A stretch of DNA of 42,162 nucleotides from Hyphomicrobiales bacterium (GTDB lineage: Bacteria; Pseudomonadota; Alphaproteobacteria; Rhizobiales; Beijerinckiaceae): NCBI GenBank assembly GCA_900470095.1, contig UBZM01000003.1:1-42162 (forward strand), written 5' to 3'. Both the position numbers and the translations under genes were made by a program. The notes beneath the pieces are model-generated. The model was not told where the DNA came from and searched no databases. It saw only the letters and a program-made list of their open reading frames with translations. This document shows, piece after piece, positions 8,455-15,987 of this stretch (position 1 is its first letter; each line of letters starts with the position of its first letter).

Positions 8455-8817
8455 ATGAACAAGATCGAACGAATAGAAGTCAGCGACAGCAAATGCCGTG
8501 TGGAACCTTTGCTCAAGTTCCTGGCTCAGGAATGGATGAGCCATATCATCTGGATTCTCGGTCAAAATAATGCGTTGCGCTTTGCGGAGCTTCGTCGCGT
8601 TCTGCCTGGATCGATTTCCGCGCGCGTCCTTTCGGCCCGGCTCAAGTCACTTGAGAGCAAGGGCTTGGTCATTCGCCGCGACTTGAGCGAGAATGTCCGT
8701 CATGTCGAATATAGCCTGACCGAGGAGGGGCAGGCTCTCGATGCCGAGCTGAGGCGGAGCGAGGCCTTTTCCTATGCCCTTCACAGCCAGATCATGGCCG
8801 GTTCGGCGCGCGAGTAA
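8455..8817 (+). CDS. HxlR family transcriptional regulator
   Basis: Winged-helix DNA-binding protein of the HxlR family, about 120 residues, the usual size. The wHTH spans nearly the whole chain: RFAELRRVLPGSISARVLSARLKSLESKGLVIR followed by the wing VRHVEYSLTEEGQAL. An N-terminal Cys (KCRVEPLLKFL) is at the place where redox- or electrophile-sensing HxlR proteins carry their sensor Cys, which hints at quinone or aldehyde sensing, but this is inference. It is divergent from the YcaC-headed operon with a palindrome in between, so it is the likely repressor of both units. Confidence 0.92.
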   Translation: MNKIERIEVSDSKCRVEPLLKFLAQEWMSHIIWILGQNNALRFAELRRVLPGSISARVLSARLKSLESKGLVIRRDLSENVRHVEYSLTEEGQALDAELRRSEAFSYALHSQIMAGSARE

Positions 8818-8903
8818 ACAGCCGCCAGAAGGGGCCTGCGCCAGAGCCGGTGTCTTGAGCCGCCTGCCGTTCAGATCAGGTGTATCGAGGGGACATTCAG
8901 AGA

Positions 8904-10022
8904 TTACGGCTGGGTGCGGAGACCTCGCCCGCCGAGGCTGGCGCCCTGCAACAGCCCGACCAGATCGGCCTGGCGGTCGAGGCCGGTTTTCGCGAAGACC
9001 CGCTTCAGCGTCGTCCGAACGGTTTCTTCCCCGATGCCGAGCGTGAGTGCAGCATCGCGGGGGCGGCTTCCGGCGGCGATCAAGGCAGCCAGCTTCGCCT
9101 CCGCCGGCGTCAGGTCGAACAGGCCCTGGATGACCGAAGCGGTCGGGACCTCTCCGGGAACGACCGGGGTTACGACCAGAATGGCATGGGCTTGCGAAAG
9201 CACATCGTGACCGGCGCCGGTCACAGGCACGAGATGTGCGATGAAGGGCGGATTATCGCCTTCGGCGGCAATCGGGATCGAGCGGACGGCGGCATCGTGC
9301 GGCTCCTTGCCCAGGGCTGCGAAGGCCTGGAGAAGCAAGCGGTCCGCAGAAGGATTGGCGAGCCCGAGCCGGGATGGGCGGTCCTGCGCGACATCCGGCA
9401 TCAGCCTGACGAGGAGCGAATTCGCAGCGAGGGCCTTTCCGCGCCATCCGAGCACGGCCGCAGGAAGGCCGATCATCTCGAGCGCGTGCGCAACGGTGCG
9501 GGCACGCTCCATGTCGAGCCGCGCTGCCAGGATGCCGGCGCGAGCAAAATGGGACCGTGTGCGATCGACCTGCGCGACGAGATCGCGCCCGACGGGCCCC
9601 GATGCATAGTCGCGTTCGGCATGGACGATGATGGTGTCGCCGCTTGGAACCTCGATGGCGGTCGCGACGCCGAAGCCATAGCCGCGCGGGATGAAGAAGT
9701 CGCGATAGATCGGGTCCTGCGCCATTTCCTGCATCGTGAAGACGTCGGCATCGGTCGCAAAACCGGGATGCTGCAGCGCTAACAGACGTTTGGTCCGCTC
9801 ATTGGACGCTCCGGAATAAAGGCTGAGGAAATCGAGCCAGAGCTGTTCAAAGGCGGGCGAGGAGTTGATGAAGCGCATCTCGTCGCCCCGCACAGTGCAA
9901 AGCACCGCATCCTTCGCGCTGCAGATATCGGCGAATTTGGCGAGCACGGAAGGCCAGAGGCTTGGCACAAGGGCTGCCTCGTATACGGCATCGATCAGCT
10001 GATGCTCGCGTGGATCGCTCAT
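8904..10022 (-). CDS. LuxR-type helix-turn-helix transcriptional regulator
   Basis: About 372 residues. The C-terminal ~65 residues form a LuxR/GerE HTH: FDLTPAEAKLAALIAAGSRPRDAALTLGIGEETVRTTLKRVFAKTGL, with the TPAEA entry, the recognition-helix EETVRTTL and the KTG turn. The N-terminal part is a single large alpha/beta region without a recognisable autoinducer or receiver domain; similar proteins are common orphan regulators in Rhizobiales. The ATG at 10022 is the only good start. It lies downstream of the Aas operon on the same strand but 152 bases past the small coupled ORF, so it probably has its own promoter. Target genes are not evident. Confidence 0.88.
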   Translation of the reverse strand: MSDPREHQLIDAVYEAALVPSLWPSVLAKFADICSAKDAVLCTVRGDEMRFINSSPAFEQLWLDFLSLYSGASNERTKRLLALQHPGFATDADVFTMQEMAQDPIYRDFFIPRGYGFGVATAIEVPSGDTIIVHAERDYASGPVGRDLVAQVDRTRSHFARAGILAARLDMERARTVAHALEMIGLPAAVLGWRGKALAANSLLVRLMPDVAQDRPSRLGLANPSADRLLLQAFAALGKEPHDAAVRSIPIAAEGDNPPFIAHLVPVTGAGHDVLSQAHAILVVTPVVPGEVPTASVIQGLFDLTPAEAKLAALIAAGSRPRDAALTLGIGEETVRTTLKRVFAKTGLDRQADLVGLLQGASLGGRGLRTQP

Positions 10023-10174
10023 TCCACCCTCCGGTCCTGACCGATCATCGGCTGATACCGCGCTGATTCAGCAATACAACAATAGTTCAGGGCGCTTTGA
10101 CCGTCAGCCGGCCCCGCCGCCGCAATGGCGGGAGGTCGATGTCGAGCGGCTTTCGAGCCTCTGGGCTCGGGCGC

Positions 10175-10336
10175 TTAACCGGCGACCGATCGAAGCTGTA
10201 CGACGAGGGCAGCAAGATCCGCGTCATTCAGCACCGCACCCGGCCGTTCGACGATCCGTGTCACCAAACCGGCATGGGTCGCGAGCGTGAGGTCAAGGGT
10301 CGGGCGCGTCAGAGCTTCCAGCCAGAAGCCGATCAT
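10175..10336 (-). CDS. Small ORF coupled to aas, unknown function
   Basis: A 53-residue ORF starting MIGFWLEALTRPTLDLTL and ending with VVQLRSVAG. Its ATG (10336-10334) overlaps the Aas stop codon as ATGA, the usual sign of translational coupling. The composition is that of a genuine short protein: a possible amphipathic N-terminal helix, few rare residues and no internal stop. I do not recognise a domain. Its position as the last member of the PspA-YiaAB-Aas unit suggests a role with the membrane enzyme, or it may be only a short relic of a larger gene. Confidence 0.5.
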   Translation of the reverse strand: MIGFWLEALTRPTLDLTLATHAGLVTRIVERPGAVLNDADLAALVVQLRSVAG

Positions 10337-13300
10337 GCGGCCGCCGTTATGGCAGCCCGTTCCTTCACGAGGCGCGTTATGCCAGCGAAGTCGAGCTTGC
10401 CGGATCCGAGCACGGGCACCGCGGACACGACCATCACTTCAGCAGGAACCATGAGCTCGGAAGCACCCTTCGACTTCGCGAAGACCTGGAACTCACCCCT
10501 GGTCGCGCCTTGCCTTTGGGTCACAAGGACCAGCCGTTCTCCCTTTCGGGCATCGGGGAGGCTGGCCACGGCAGAGAGTGCGTCAGGCCAGAGCTCCGCG
10601 GCCATGGTTTCGATTGCCGCAAGCGACACCATCTCGCCGGCGATCTTGGCGAAACGCTTGGCGCGCCCCTTGATCGTGACAAAGCCATCGCTGTCGATCG
10701 TGACGATGTCTCCCGTGTCATGCCAGCCTCCGGCCGGAGGCTCCAGCACGCCTGGGTTCTCGGCGCGCAGATAACCCAGCATGATATTGGGACCGCGAAC
10801 ATGAAGGCGCCCGCCTTCGTCGACCCCAGGTACCGGTTCAAGGCGGGCTTCCATGCCCGGCATGATGCGGCCAACCGTCCCGAAGCGATTGAACATCGGC
10901 GTGTTGATCGCCAGCACCGGTGCGGTCTCGGTGACGCCGTAGCCTTCAAGGATGCGCAGCCCGAACTTCTCCATATATGTCCGCCGCGTCGATTCCTTCA
11001 CCGGCTCCGCGCCGGCGAGGACATAGCGCAACGAGCGCAGGTCGTAGGGATGCGCTGCTCGTGCATATCCGGTCAGGAAGGTGTCGGTGCCGAACAGGAT
11101 CGTCGCATTCGAGCCGTAGACGAGCTCGGGCACCAGTCTGTAGTGGAGCGGCGACGGATAGAGATAGACCGGCACTCCCGAGACCAACGGCAGGACGAGC
11201 CCGACTGTGAGGCCGAAGGAATGGAACACCGGCAAGATGTTGAAGACCTTGTCGCGGCGGCCGAAATCGATGCGCGCCGCCGCCTGGGCGGCATTGGCAA
11301 GCATATTGGCGTTTGAGAGCACGACTCCCTTCGGAGTTCCTTCCGAGCCCGAGGTGAAGAGGATCGCGGCCCGGTCCTGTCCCGTCGTCGGCGTGATTGC
11401 GCTTTCATGCGACCACAGGCCCTTGAACTTGTCGGCCAGGCTCACGGTCGTGCGAACGTCCTCGAGATAGAGGATACTGACATCGGCCTGGAGAGCCTCG
11501 ATCAGGCCTTCCATCCGCCCCTTCTCGACGAAGGCCCGAGACGTCACGATCACCTTGATCTCGGCGGCTTTGCAGGCCGCCGCGATGTTGGTGGCTCCCG
11601 CCGTGAAATTGATCATCGCCGGAACACGGCCAGCCGACATCAGCCCGAGCAGCGTGACTGCGGCGCCGTTGGCGTTGGGCAGCATGACGCCGACAGCGTC
11701 ACCCTTGTTCGCTAGAGGTGCGAGCTTGCGACCGATGACATTGGCTCCAACGAGCAAGCGCTTGTAGGTAAGGCCTCCAGTCAACGGATCTTCGACCGCA
11801 ACGCGCCCCTTGCCATGGGTTCTTGCGGCCTCGACGACGGCGTCGAAGACACTGCGATCGATGCGGCTGGTGCGGAAGATCAGCTCCGACATGATCTGAT
11901 AGAGCGCTGCACCGGCTGCCTGACGGCGAGCCTTGCCCTTCAGCTCTGGTTGAACGGTCAGCAATACCGGCTCCAGGATGGTCACGCGAACCTTCGGGAA
12001 CCAGCGCCGGCGAACCTGGTCGCGCGAGAGCCGCGAGAACACGGTCGCCTCCAGCCCGTCGATGCGCACGGGGACAACCATCGCCCCTGACTTTTCGGCG
12101 ATCATCGCTGCGCCGTCGTAAACCTTCATCAGGCTTCCCGTGACTGTGAGCCGACCTTCGGGGAAGATGATCAGGCTCTCGCCGCTCTTCACCGCATTGA
12201 TCAGCGAGCGCGTTGCCAATGGGCGCGTCGGATCGAGCGGCATTGCGCGGGTCAGCAGCAGGAACGGCTTTACCCACCAACGCTGGGCAATGCCGTGGTC
12301 GATCGCGAAGACCGGATCCTTGTCGAGGATGGACAGCGCCAGCGCCGCATCCAGGAAGCTGACATGGTTCAGTGCGATGATGGCGTTCGGGCCAGCCTTG
12401 GCGACGTTCTCCTGGCCGACGACCTCGAGGCGATAGAAGGCGCGCAGCAGGATCGACAGGACGTCACGCAGCGGATTGGTCGGCAGAACCTTGAAGATCC
12501 AGACTGCCGCGGCAATCGTTGCGAGCCCGAGGATCAGGAACAGCTGCGACAAGGTCATCCCAGCGGCCTGGAGCAGCGCCACAATGACGGCGCCTGTCAC
12601 CATGAAAGCGGCGTTCAGAACGTTGACGGCAGCGATCACGCGCGCTCGCTTTTCTGCCGGCGACCAGCTCTGCGTTGCAGCGAAAGCGGGCACGATGAAG
12701 ACGCCGCCTGCGATGGCGAGGCCAGTGAGATCAATGCCGACCCGCCAACCGATCGAGTTTGCGAAGAAGGCAGCCGCATTCAGCGGAGGCTGATGAGGCA
12801 CCGCGCCCGAGACCGCCCAACCGAGATCGAGCGCGAACAACCCCATGACAACGCAAGCGACGGGAACCGGGAGCAGAACGATGCGCCCGCTGGACAGGAA
12901 CGACCCGATACCGGAGCCGACCGCGATCGCGATCGCAAACATGCCGAGATAGATGCTGACGACGAGTTCCGTCCCGCCCAGACCATTCTTCACCAGGGAA
13001 GGCAGCAGCGACATCGTCACCGCGCCGACGAGCCAGAAGATCGAGACCATGACGCCGGTGCGCCACAGACGGGGATTTCCCCACAGGTCGATGAGAAGGT
13101 CGCGCGTCGAGCGCAGGATATTTCGATCCACGAGCAGATCAGGTGCCCCTGCCCCTGTCCTGGGGATGAACAGCGTCGCCGCCCAGCACAGTCCGGCGAA
13201 GACCAGGATCAGTGCGGAGAGAGAGGCTGCGTCGCCTCCTTCGCGCGCGGTAAGCCCCCCGGCGATGGTTCCAAGCAGGATGGCGATGAATGTGGCGCCC

Positions 13301-13734
13301 TCGATCAGCGCGTTGCCTGCCGGCAGCTCCTCGCGCTTCAGGTGGTCGGGCAGAATGCCGTATTTGATCGGTCCGAAAAGCGCAGCAATGACGCCGAACA
13401 GAAACAGCGCTGCAAACAGCACGGGCACCGAGTGGAGCGTAAACCCGAGGACCGCAACGCCTGCCGCCCCAATTTCAGCGAGCTTCAGGCGTTGAGCGAT
13501 CAGTGCCTTGTCGAAACGATCCGCAATTTGACCGCCAAGCCCGGAGAGGAAAAAGAACGGCGCGATGAACAGGCCCCCGGCCAGAGTCACCAGAGCCTCG
13601 CCATGCGAGCCCTGCAGCTTGTATAGGATGATGAATACGAGCGCGTTCTTCAGGAAGTTGTCGTTGAAGGCTGAGAAGAACTGTGCCCAGAACAAAGGCG
13701 CAAAGCGCCTCTTTAGCAATAATGACTCGGTCAT
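10333..13734 (-). CDS. aas: Aas-type acyl-[ACP]-phospholipid O-acyltransferase (MFS + PlsC + AMP ligase)
   Basis: Three-domain fusion of about 1133 residues. Residues ~1-400 are a 12-helix LplT-like major facilitator that flips lysophospholipid across the inner membrane. Residues ~430-600 are a PlsC acyltransferase with the HX4D motif in NHVSFLD and the FPEGRLT motif. Residues ~640-1125 are an acyl-ACP synthetase-type AMP-binding domain with LFTSGSEGTPKG, GYGVTETAP and the WHDTGD motif. Together these re-acylate lysophospholipids in one polypeptide, whereas E. coli splits the flippase (LplT) from Aas. Start ATG 13734 is preferred over a GTG at 13743. It follows PspA and YiaA/B genes on the same strand and is likely controlled by the TetR regulator at 14978. 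Confidence 0.93.
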   Translation of the reverse strand: MTESLLLKRRFAPLFWAQFFSAFNDNFLKNALVFIILYKLQGSHGEALVTLAGGLFIAPFFFLSGLGGQIADRFDKALIAQRLKLAEIGAAGVAVLGFTLHSVPVLFAALFLFGVIAALFGPIKYGILPDHLKREELPAGNALIEGATFIAILLGTIAGGLTAREGGDAASLSALILVFAGLCWAATLFIPRTGAGAPDLLVDRNILRSTRDLLIDLWGNPRLWRTGVMVSIFWLVGAVTMSLLPSLVKNGLGGTELVVSIYLGMFAIAIAVGSGIGSFLSSGRIVLLPVPVACVVMGLFALDLGWAVSGAVPHQPPLNAAAFFANSIGWRVGIDLTGLAIAGGVFIVPAFAATQSWSPAEKRARVIAAVNVLNAAFMVTGAVIVALLQAAGMTLSQLFLILGLATIAAAVWIFKVLPTNPLRDVLSILLRAFYRLEVVGQENVAKAGPNAIIALNHVSFLDAALALSILDKDPVFAIDHGIAQRWWVKPFLLLTRAMPLDPTRPLATRSLINAVKSGESLIIFPEGRLTVTGSLMKVYDGAAMIAEKSGAMVVPVRIDGLEATVFSRLSRDQVRRRWFPKVRVTILEPVLLTVQPELKGKARRQAAGAALYQIMSELIFRTSRIDRSVFDAVVEAARTHGKGRVAVEDPLTGGLTYKRLLVGANVIGRKLAPLANKGDAVGVMLPNANGAAVTLLGLMSAGRVPAMINFTAGATNIAAACKAAEIKVIVTSRAFVEKGRMEGLIEALQADVSILYLEDVRTTVSLADKFKGLWSHESAITPTTGQDRAAILFTSGSEGTPKGVVLSNANMLANAAQAAARIDFGRRDKVFNILPVFHSFGLTVGLVLPLVSGVPVYLYPSPLHYRLVPELVYGSNATILFGTDTFLTGYARAAHPYDLRSLRYVLAGAEPVKESTRRTYMEKFGLRILEGYGVTETAPVLAINTPMFNRFGTVGRIMPGMEARLEPVPGVDEGGRLHVRGPNIMLGYLRAENPGVLEPPAGGWHDTGDIVTIDSDGFVTIKGRAKRFAKIAGEMVSLAAIETMAAELWPDALSAVASLPDARKGERLVLVTQRQGATRGEFQVFAKSKGASELMVPAEVMVVSAVPVLGSGKLDFAGITRLVKERAAITAAA

Positions 13735-13862
13735 AGCGAACACTCTGGAACGGGGAGATCACATTGGACGACTGCTGGAGAACGATTCGTTTTCAATCGG
13801 TCGCGCCATGAATCTCGGTTAAAACTGGGTTCTCCGAAACGGGATGCTTGAGATCCTGCACG

Positions 13863-14141
13863 TCATGAAGCCTTTCCGCTGGTGTCCATCAGCAGGCGTT
13901 CGGTCCGAGCATCTTCGATCCGATTTACGAGCTTTGCGGCCTCGTGCATGTCGCGAACGGTCTTGGTCATGGTGATGCTGGTCTGGACCAGCATGAGCAC
14001 ACCCATGGCAAGGTAGCCCTTGGCCCACCAGTCGAGCGGAAGAAACATGATGCCGACACCGACCATGGTGGCCGCGGCGACGAACGATGCGTAAGTGAAG
14101 GTAACCCAGGCGCCGCTATGGGGCTGTGAAGTCTGGTTCAT
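13863..14141 (-). CDS. YiaA/YiaB-family inner membrane protein
   Basis: About 92 residues with the YiaA/YiaB two-helix domain: WVTFTYASFVAAATMVGVG followed by a FLPLDWWAKGYLAMGVLML hairpin, then a short cytosolic tail TKTVRDMHEAAKLVNRIEDAR typical of this family. There is no signal peptide beyond the first helix. The gene begins 40 bases after the PspA-like gene and is followed 128 bases later by aas, all on the minus strand. YiaA/B proteins are associated with envelope stress but have no defined activity; the PspA and Aas neighbours support an envelope-maintenance role. Confidence 0.9.
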   Translation of the reverse strand: MNQTSQPHSGAWVTFTYASFVAAATMVGVGIMFLPLDWWAKGYLAMGVLMLVQTSITMTKTVRDMHEAAKLVNRIEDARTERLLMDTSGKAS

Positions 14142-14181
14142 CGAAATCTCCCACTGCTTCGATCGTATGATCGGGTGTCGA

Positions 14182-14870
14182 TCAGCCTTCCGGCCTCAGC
14201 TTCGCCTGGAGCCGCGCCAGCACATCGTTGGCGGTCGGATTCAAGCGGGGGCCGAAGCCCTTGGCGGCGAGCCTTTCGGTGATCGAGGCGGTGGAATGAT
14301 CGATCTGGTCGAGAGCCGCATCGGCCTCGACTGCGGCGACCTGCCGCTCGCGGAGGCCTTTCAGGGTTTTCTCCGCATCGCCGATGCTTGCCTCGAAGGG
14401 CGCTGACGGTTCGAGGCGCCCGCGGCGCAGGAGGCTTGTCGCGTCGGACACCTGGGCGAGGCGACGCCCGCGCTGGAGTTCTGAAAGGCGCACCTGATCC
14501 TTCTGGACGCGGCGGCGCAGGGCGCTGATCTCAGTCGAGAACAGAGCCAAGGCTGCGCTGGACGCCCCACGATCAGCTTCCAGTGCTGCGATTGCGTCAG
14601 CGCCTTCGTGGGCCATGCCATTGTCTCCGGACTTCAGGGCCTCTGCCACCCGGCTTTCGAGGTCTGCAATCTGCTTTCGGTTACCGTAGACCTCTCTGTT
14701 TCCTGCTTCTCCTGCGCGATCGCCACGGCAAGCGACCGCTTGACCCGTTCAAGCGCGGTGACGCCATCCCGGATCTGTTGATCGAGAATGAGGAGCGCGT
14801 TGCGTGCGGTGAATTGCTCGGTGGATGCCGCGGCCTGACCGCGCAATAGGGTCACAAACGCTTTGAACAT
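14182..14870 (-). pseudogene. PspA/IM30 family protein, frameshifted near 14691
   Basis: Membrane-stress coiled-coil protein of the PspA/YjfJ type. The first part (14870 to about 14692) reads MFKAFVTLLRGQAAAS and continues through LDQQIRDGVTALERVKRS. It then leaves the family pattern, running out of frame to a stop at 14634. The other frame carries on exactly where the family requires, with KQIADLESRVAEALKSG, and ends with ANDVLARLQAKLRPEG at 14182. One extra base at the CC of 14691-14692 would join both into ~229 residues, the normal length. AGGAG lies 7 bases before the ATG at 14870. Either the gene is truly broken, or the assembly lost one base in a short homopolymer. It heads the operon facing the TetR regulator. 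Confidence 0.85.
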
Positions 14871-14886
14871 CGTCGATCTCCTGCTA

Positions 14887-14899
14887 TGAACATTGTTCA
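14887..14899. promoter_or_regulatory. Operator copy 1 (TGAAC-N3-GTTCA)
   Basis: TGAACATTGTTCA, a palindrome with a 3-base centre. It lies at or just past the predicted transcription start of the pspA operon and about 17 bases before its ATG. It is the exact reverse complement of copy 2. A TetR dimer bound here would block transcription. Confidence 0.8.
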
Positions 14900-14906
14900 C
14901 AGTTCT

Positions 14907-14935
14907 GTTGTAACGCTGCCATGAACAATGTTCAA
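14907..14935 (-). promoter_or_regulatory. Predicted promoter of the pspA-yiaAB-aas operon
   Basis: On the minus strand TTGAAC (14930-14935) and TACAAC (14907-14912) are spaced by 17 bases, a plausible housekeeping -35/-10 pair with 4 of 6 matches each. The -35 box is inside operator copy 2 and the start point falls next to copy 1. Confidence 0.5.
14922..14934. promoter_or_regulatory. Operator copy 2 (TGAAC-N3-GTTCA)
   Basis: TGAACAATGTTCA, 35 bases from copy 1 and 23 bases from copy 3 (start to start). It overlaps the predicted -35 box of the pspA operon and sits directly upstream of the TATTAT (14937-14942) that could serve as the -10 of the TetR gene, so one site could control both directions. 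Confidence 0.8.
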
Positions 14936-14944
14936 GTATTATTT

Positions 14945-14957
14945 TGAACGCCGTTCA
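14945..14957. promoter_or_regulatory. Operator copy 3 (TGAAC-N3-GTTCA)
   Basis: TGAACGCCGTTCA, same arms with a different centre. It follows the TATTAT box at 14937-14942 and precedes the TetR ribosome site (GAGG, 14969-14972), the position expected for autorepression. Confidence 0.75.
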
Positions 14958-14977
14958 CGGGACATTCCGAGGTGCCG

Positions 14978-15616
14978 ATGACCCCGACTGAGGCCCGACG
15001 AGAGAGACTGCGCGCGCTGCTGATCGAGGCGGCAGAGCGGGCCATTGCCGACAAGGGGCTCGCCGGGCTGAAAGCGCGGGAGCTCGCCCATGAGATTGGG
15101 TGCTCGCTGGGTGCGATCTACAATCTTGTCCAGGATCTCGACGAGCTCGTGCTCCGGGTGGGCTCCCGGACACTGTCCCGCCTGGATGACGCTCTCAGCG
15201 AGGCGGCAGCTCGCTCACCGGCTGGAACGGATAGTGCCATCAGTACACTGGTTGCCGTTGCGCTGGCCTATAGCAGCTTCGCGCGGGACAACCTCAATCT
15301 CTGGCGGACACTGTTCGAGCATCGCATGACGGGCGGGGGCGAGGTCCCCGAATGGGCCGTCGCAGAGCAGTTGCAGATGTTCCGGCATATCACCGGGCCG
15401 CTGGAGATTCTGCTTCCGGACGCGGCGGAGCGCAATCTGCTGACCCGGACATTGTTCTCGGCCGTGCATGGTGTGGTGGCCATCGGCCTGGAAGACAAGC
15501 TCGTGGCTGTCCCGCGCCGGCAGCTCGATCAGCAGATTGAGATCCTGGTCCGTCTGATCGGGGAGGGGCTGCTTCGCACGCCCAACGTGAAAACGCTCTT
15601 CTTTCAACGAGAATGA
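14978..15616 (+). CDS. TetR/AcrR family transcriptional regulator
   Basis: About 212 residues. The N-terminal TetR HTH is clear: LLIEAAERAIADKGLAGLKARELAHEIGCSLGAIYNLVQDLDELVLRV, with the recognition helix at CSLGAIYNLV. The C-terminal ~140 residues form the ligand-binding helical domain with an FEHRMTGGGEVPEWA segment. The ATG at 14978 has GAGG 5 bases upstream; a GTG at 14972 falls on that site and is unlikely. It is divergent from the PspA-YiaAB-Aas operon and three TGAAC-N3-GTTCA palindromes lie in the shared region, so it most likely represses both itself and that operon. The inducer is unknown; a fatty acid or acyl compound would fit the Aas target. Confidence 0.92.
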   Translation: MTPTEARRERLRALLIEAAERAIADKGLAGLKARELAHEIGCSLGAIYNLVQDLDELVLRVGSRTLSRLDDALSEAAARSPAGTDSAISTLVAVALAYSSFARDNLNLWRTLFEHRMTGGGEVPEWAVAEQLQMFRHITGPLEILLPDAAERNLLTRTLFSAVHGVVAIGLEDKLVAVPRRQLDQQIEILVRLIGEGLLRTPNVKTLFFQRE

Positions 15617-15987
15617 CGGCAGGGTTGGACTCGCGGCGGTTGCTCATCATCGAGCAGGCGTGCGCGAACCTCGCGCGGGAAGCGGTCGTCCCGTCGTTCA
15701 AACCTATGATGTATCAGTGCCGGGTGAGGGGCCGGATTTCCTGATCGCTGATTGCGCCGAAGCAGATGGTTCCTCGCCTCAAGGGGCAGCGTCGGGCCAG
15801 ATTCTACCTGACCGCAATCGCAGCCAGAAACGATCTGCTCGCGCTCGGAGCCCTTCTTGGTCGAAGGGGTCTGCGATGTCCTGTGCAGACGGATGGCCGG
15901 GTTGCTCACCGTGTTCATGCGTCTTCGCGCGGAACGGGATGCGTCCCTACGGCGTCGAAGGCCGGGCAGGCGGCTTGCCCACGCCGG
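15617..15987. other. 371-base convergent intergenic region, no supported gene
   Basis: Between the TetR and LysR stop codons. A 43-codon frame starts at 15613, overlapping the TetR stop as ATGA, and ends at 15744, but its composition shows no recognisable domain. Longer frames on both strands look random. No clear terminator hairpin or repeat was found. Confidence 0.5.

Noticed and set aside
12295..13626. Long plus-strand open frame (443 codons) antisense to aas
   Set aside because: It is highly charged, rich in Arg/Asp/Gln and lacks any domain; it mirrors the codon bias of the well-supported aas gene on the other strand.
15613..15744. 43-codon frame overlapping the TetR stop as ATGA
   Set aside because: The overlap is suggestive, but composition is unremarkable, there is no ribosome site of its own and no following gene on the strand to support an operon.
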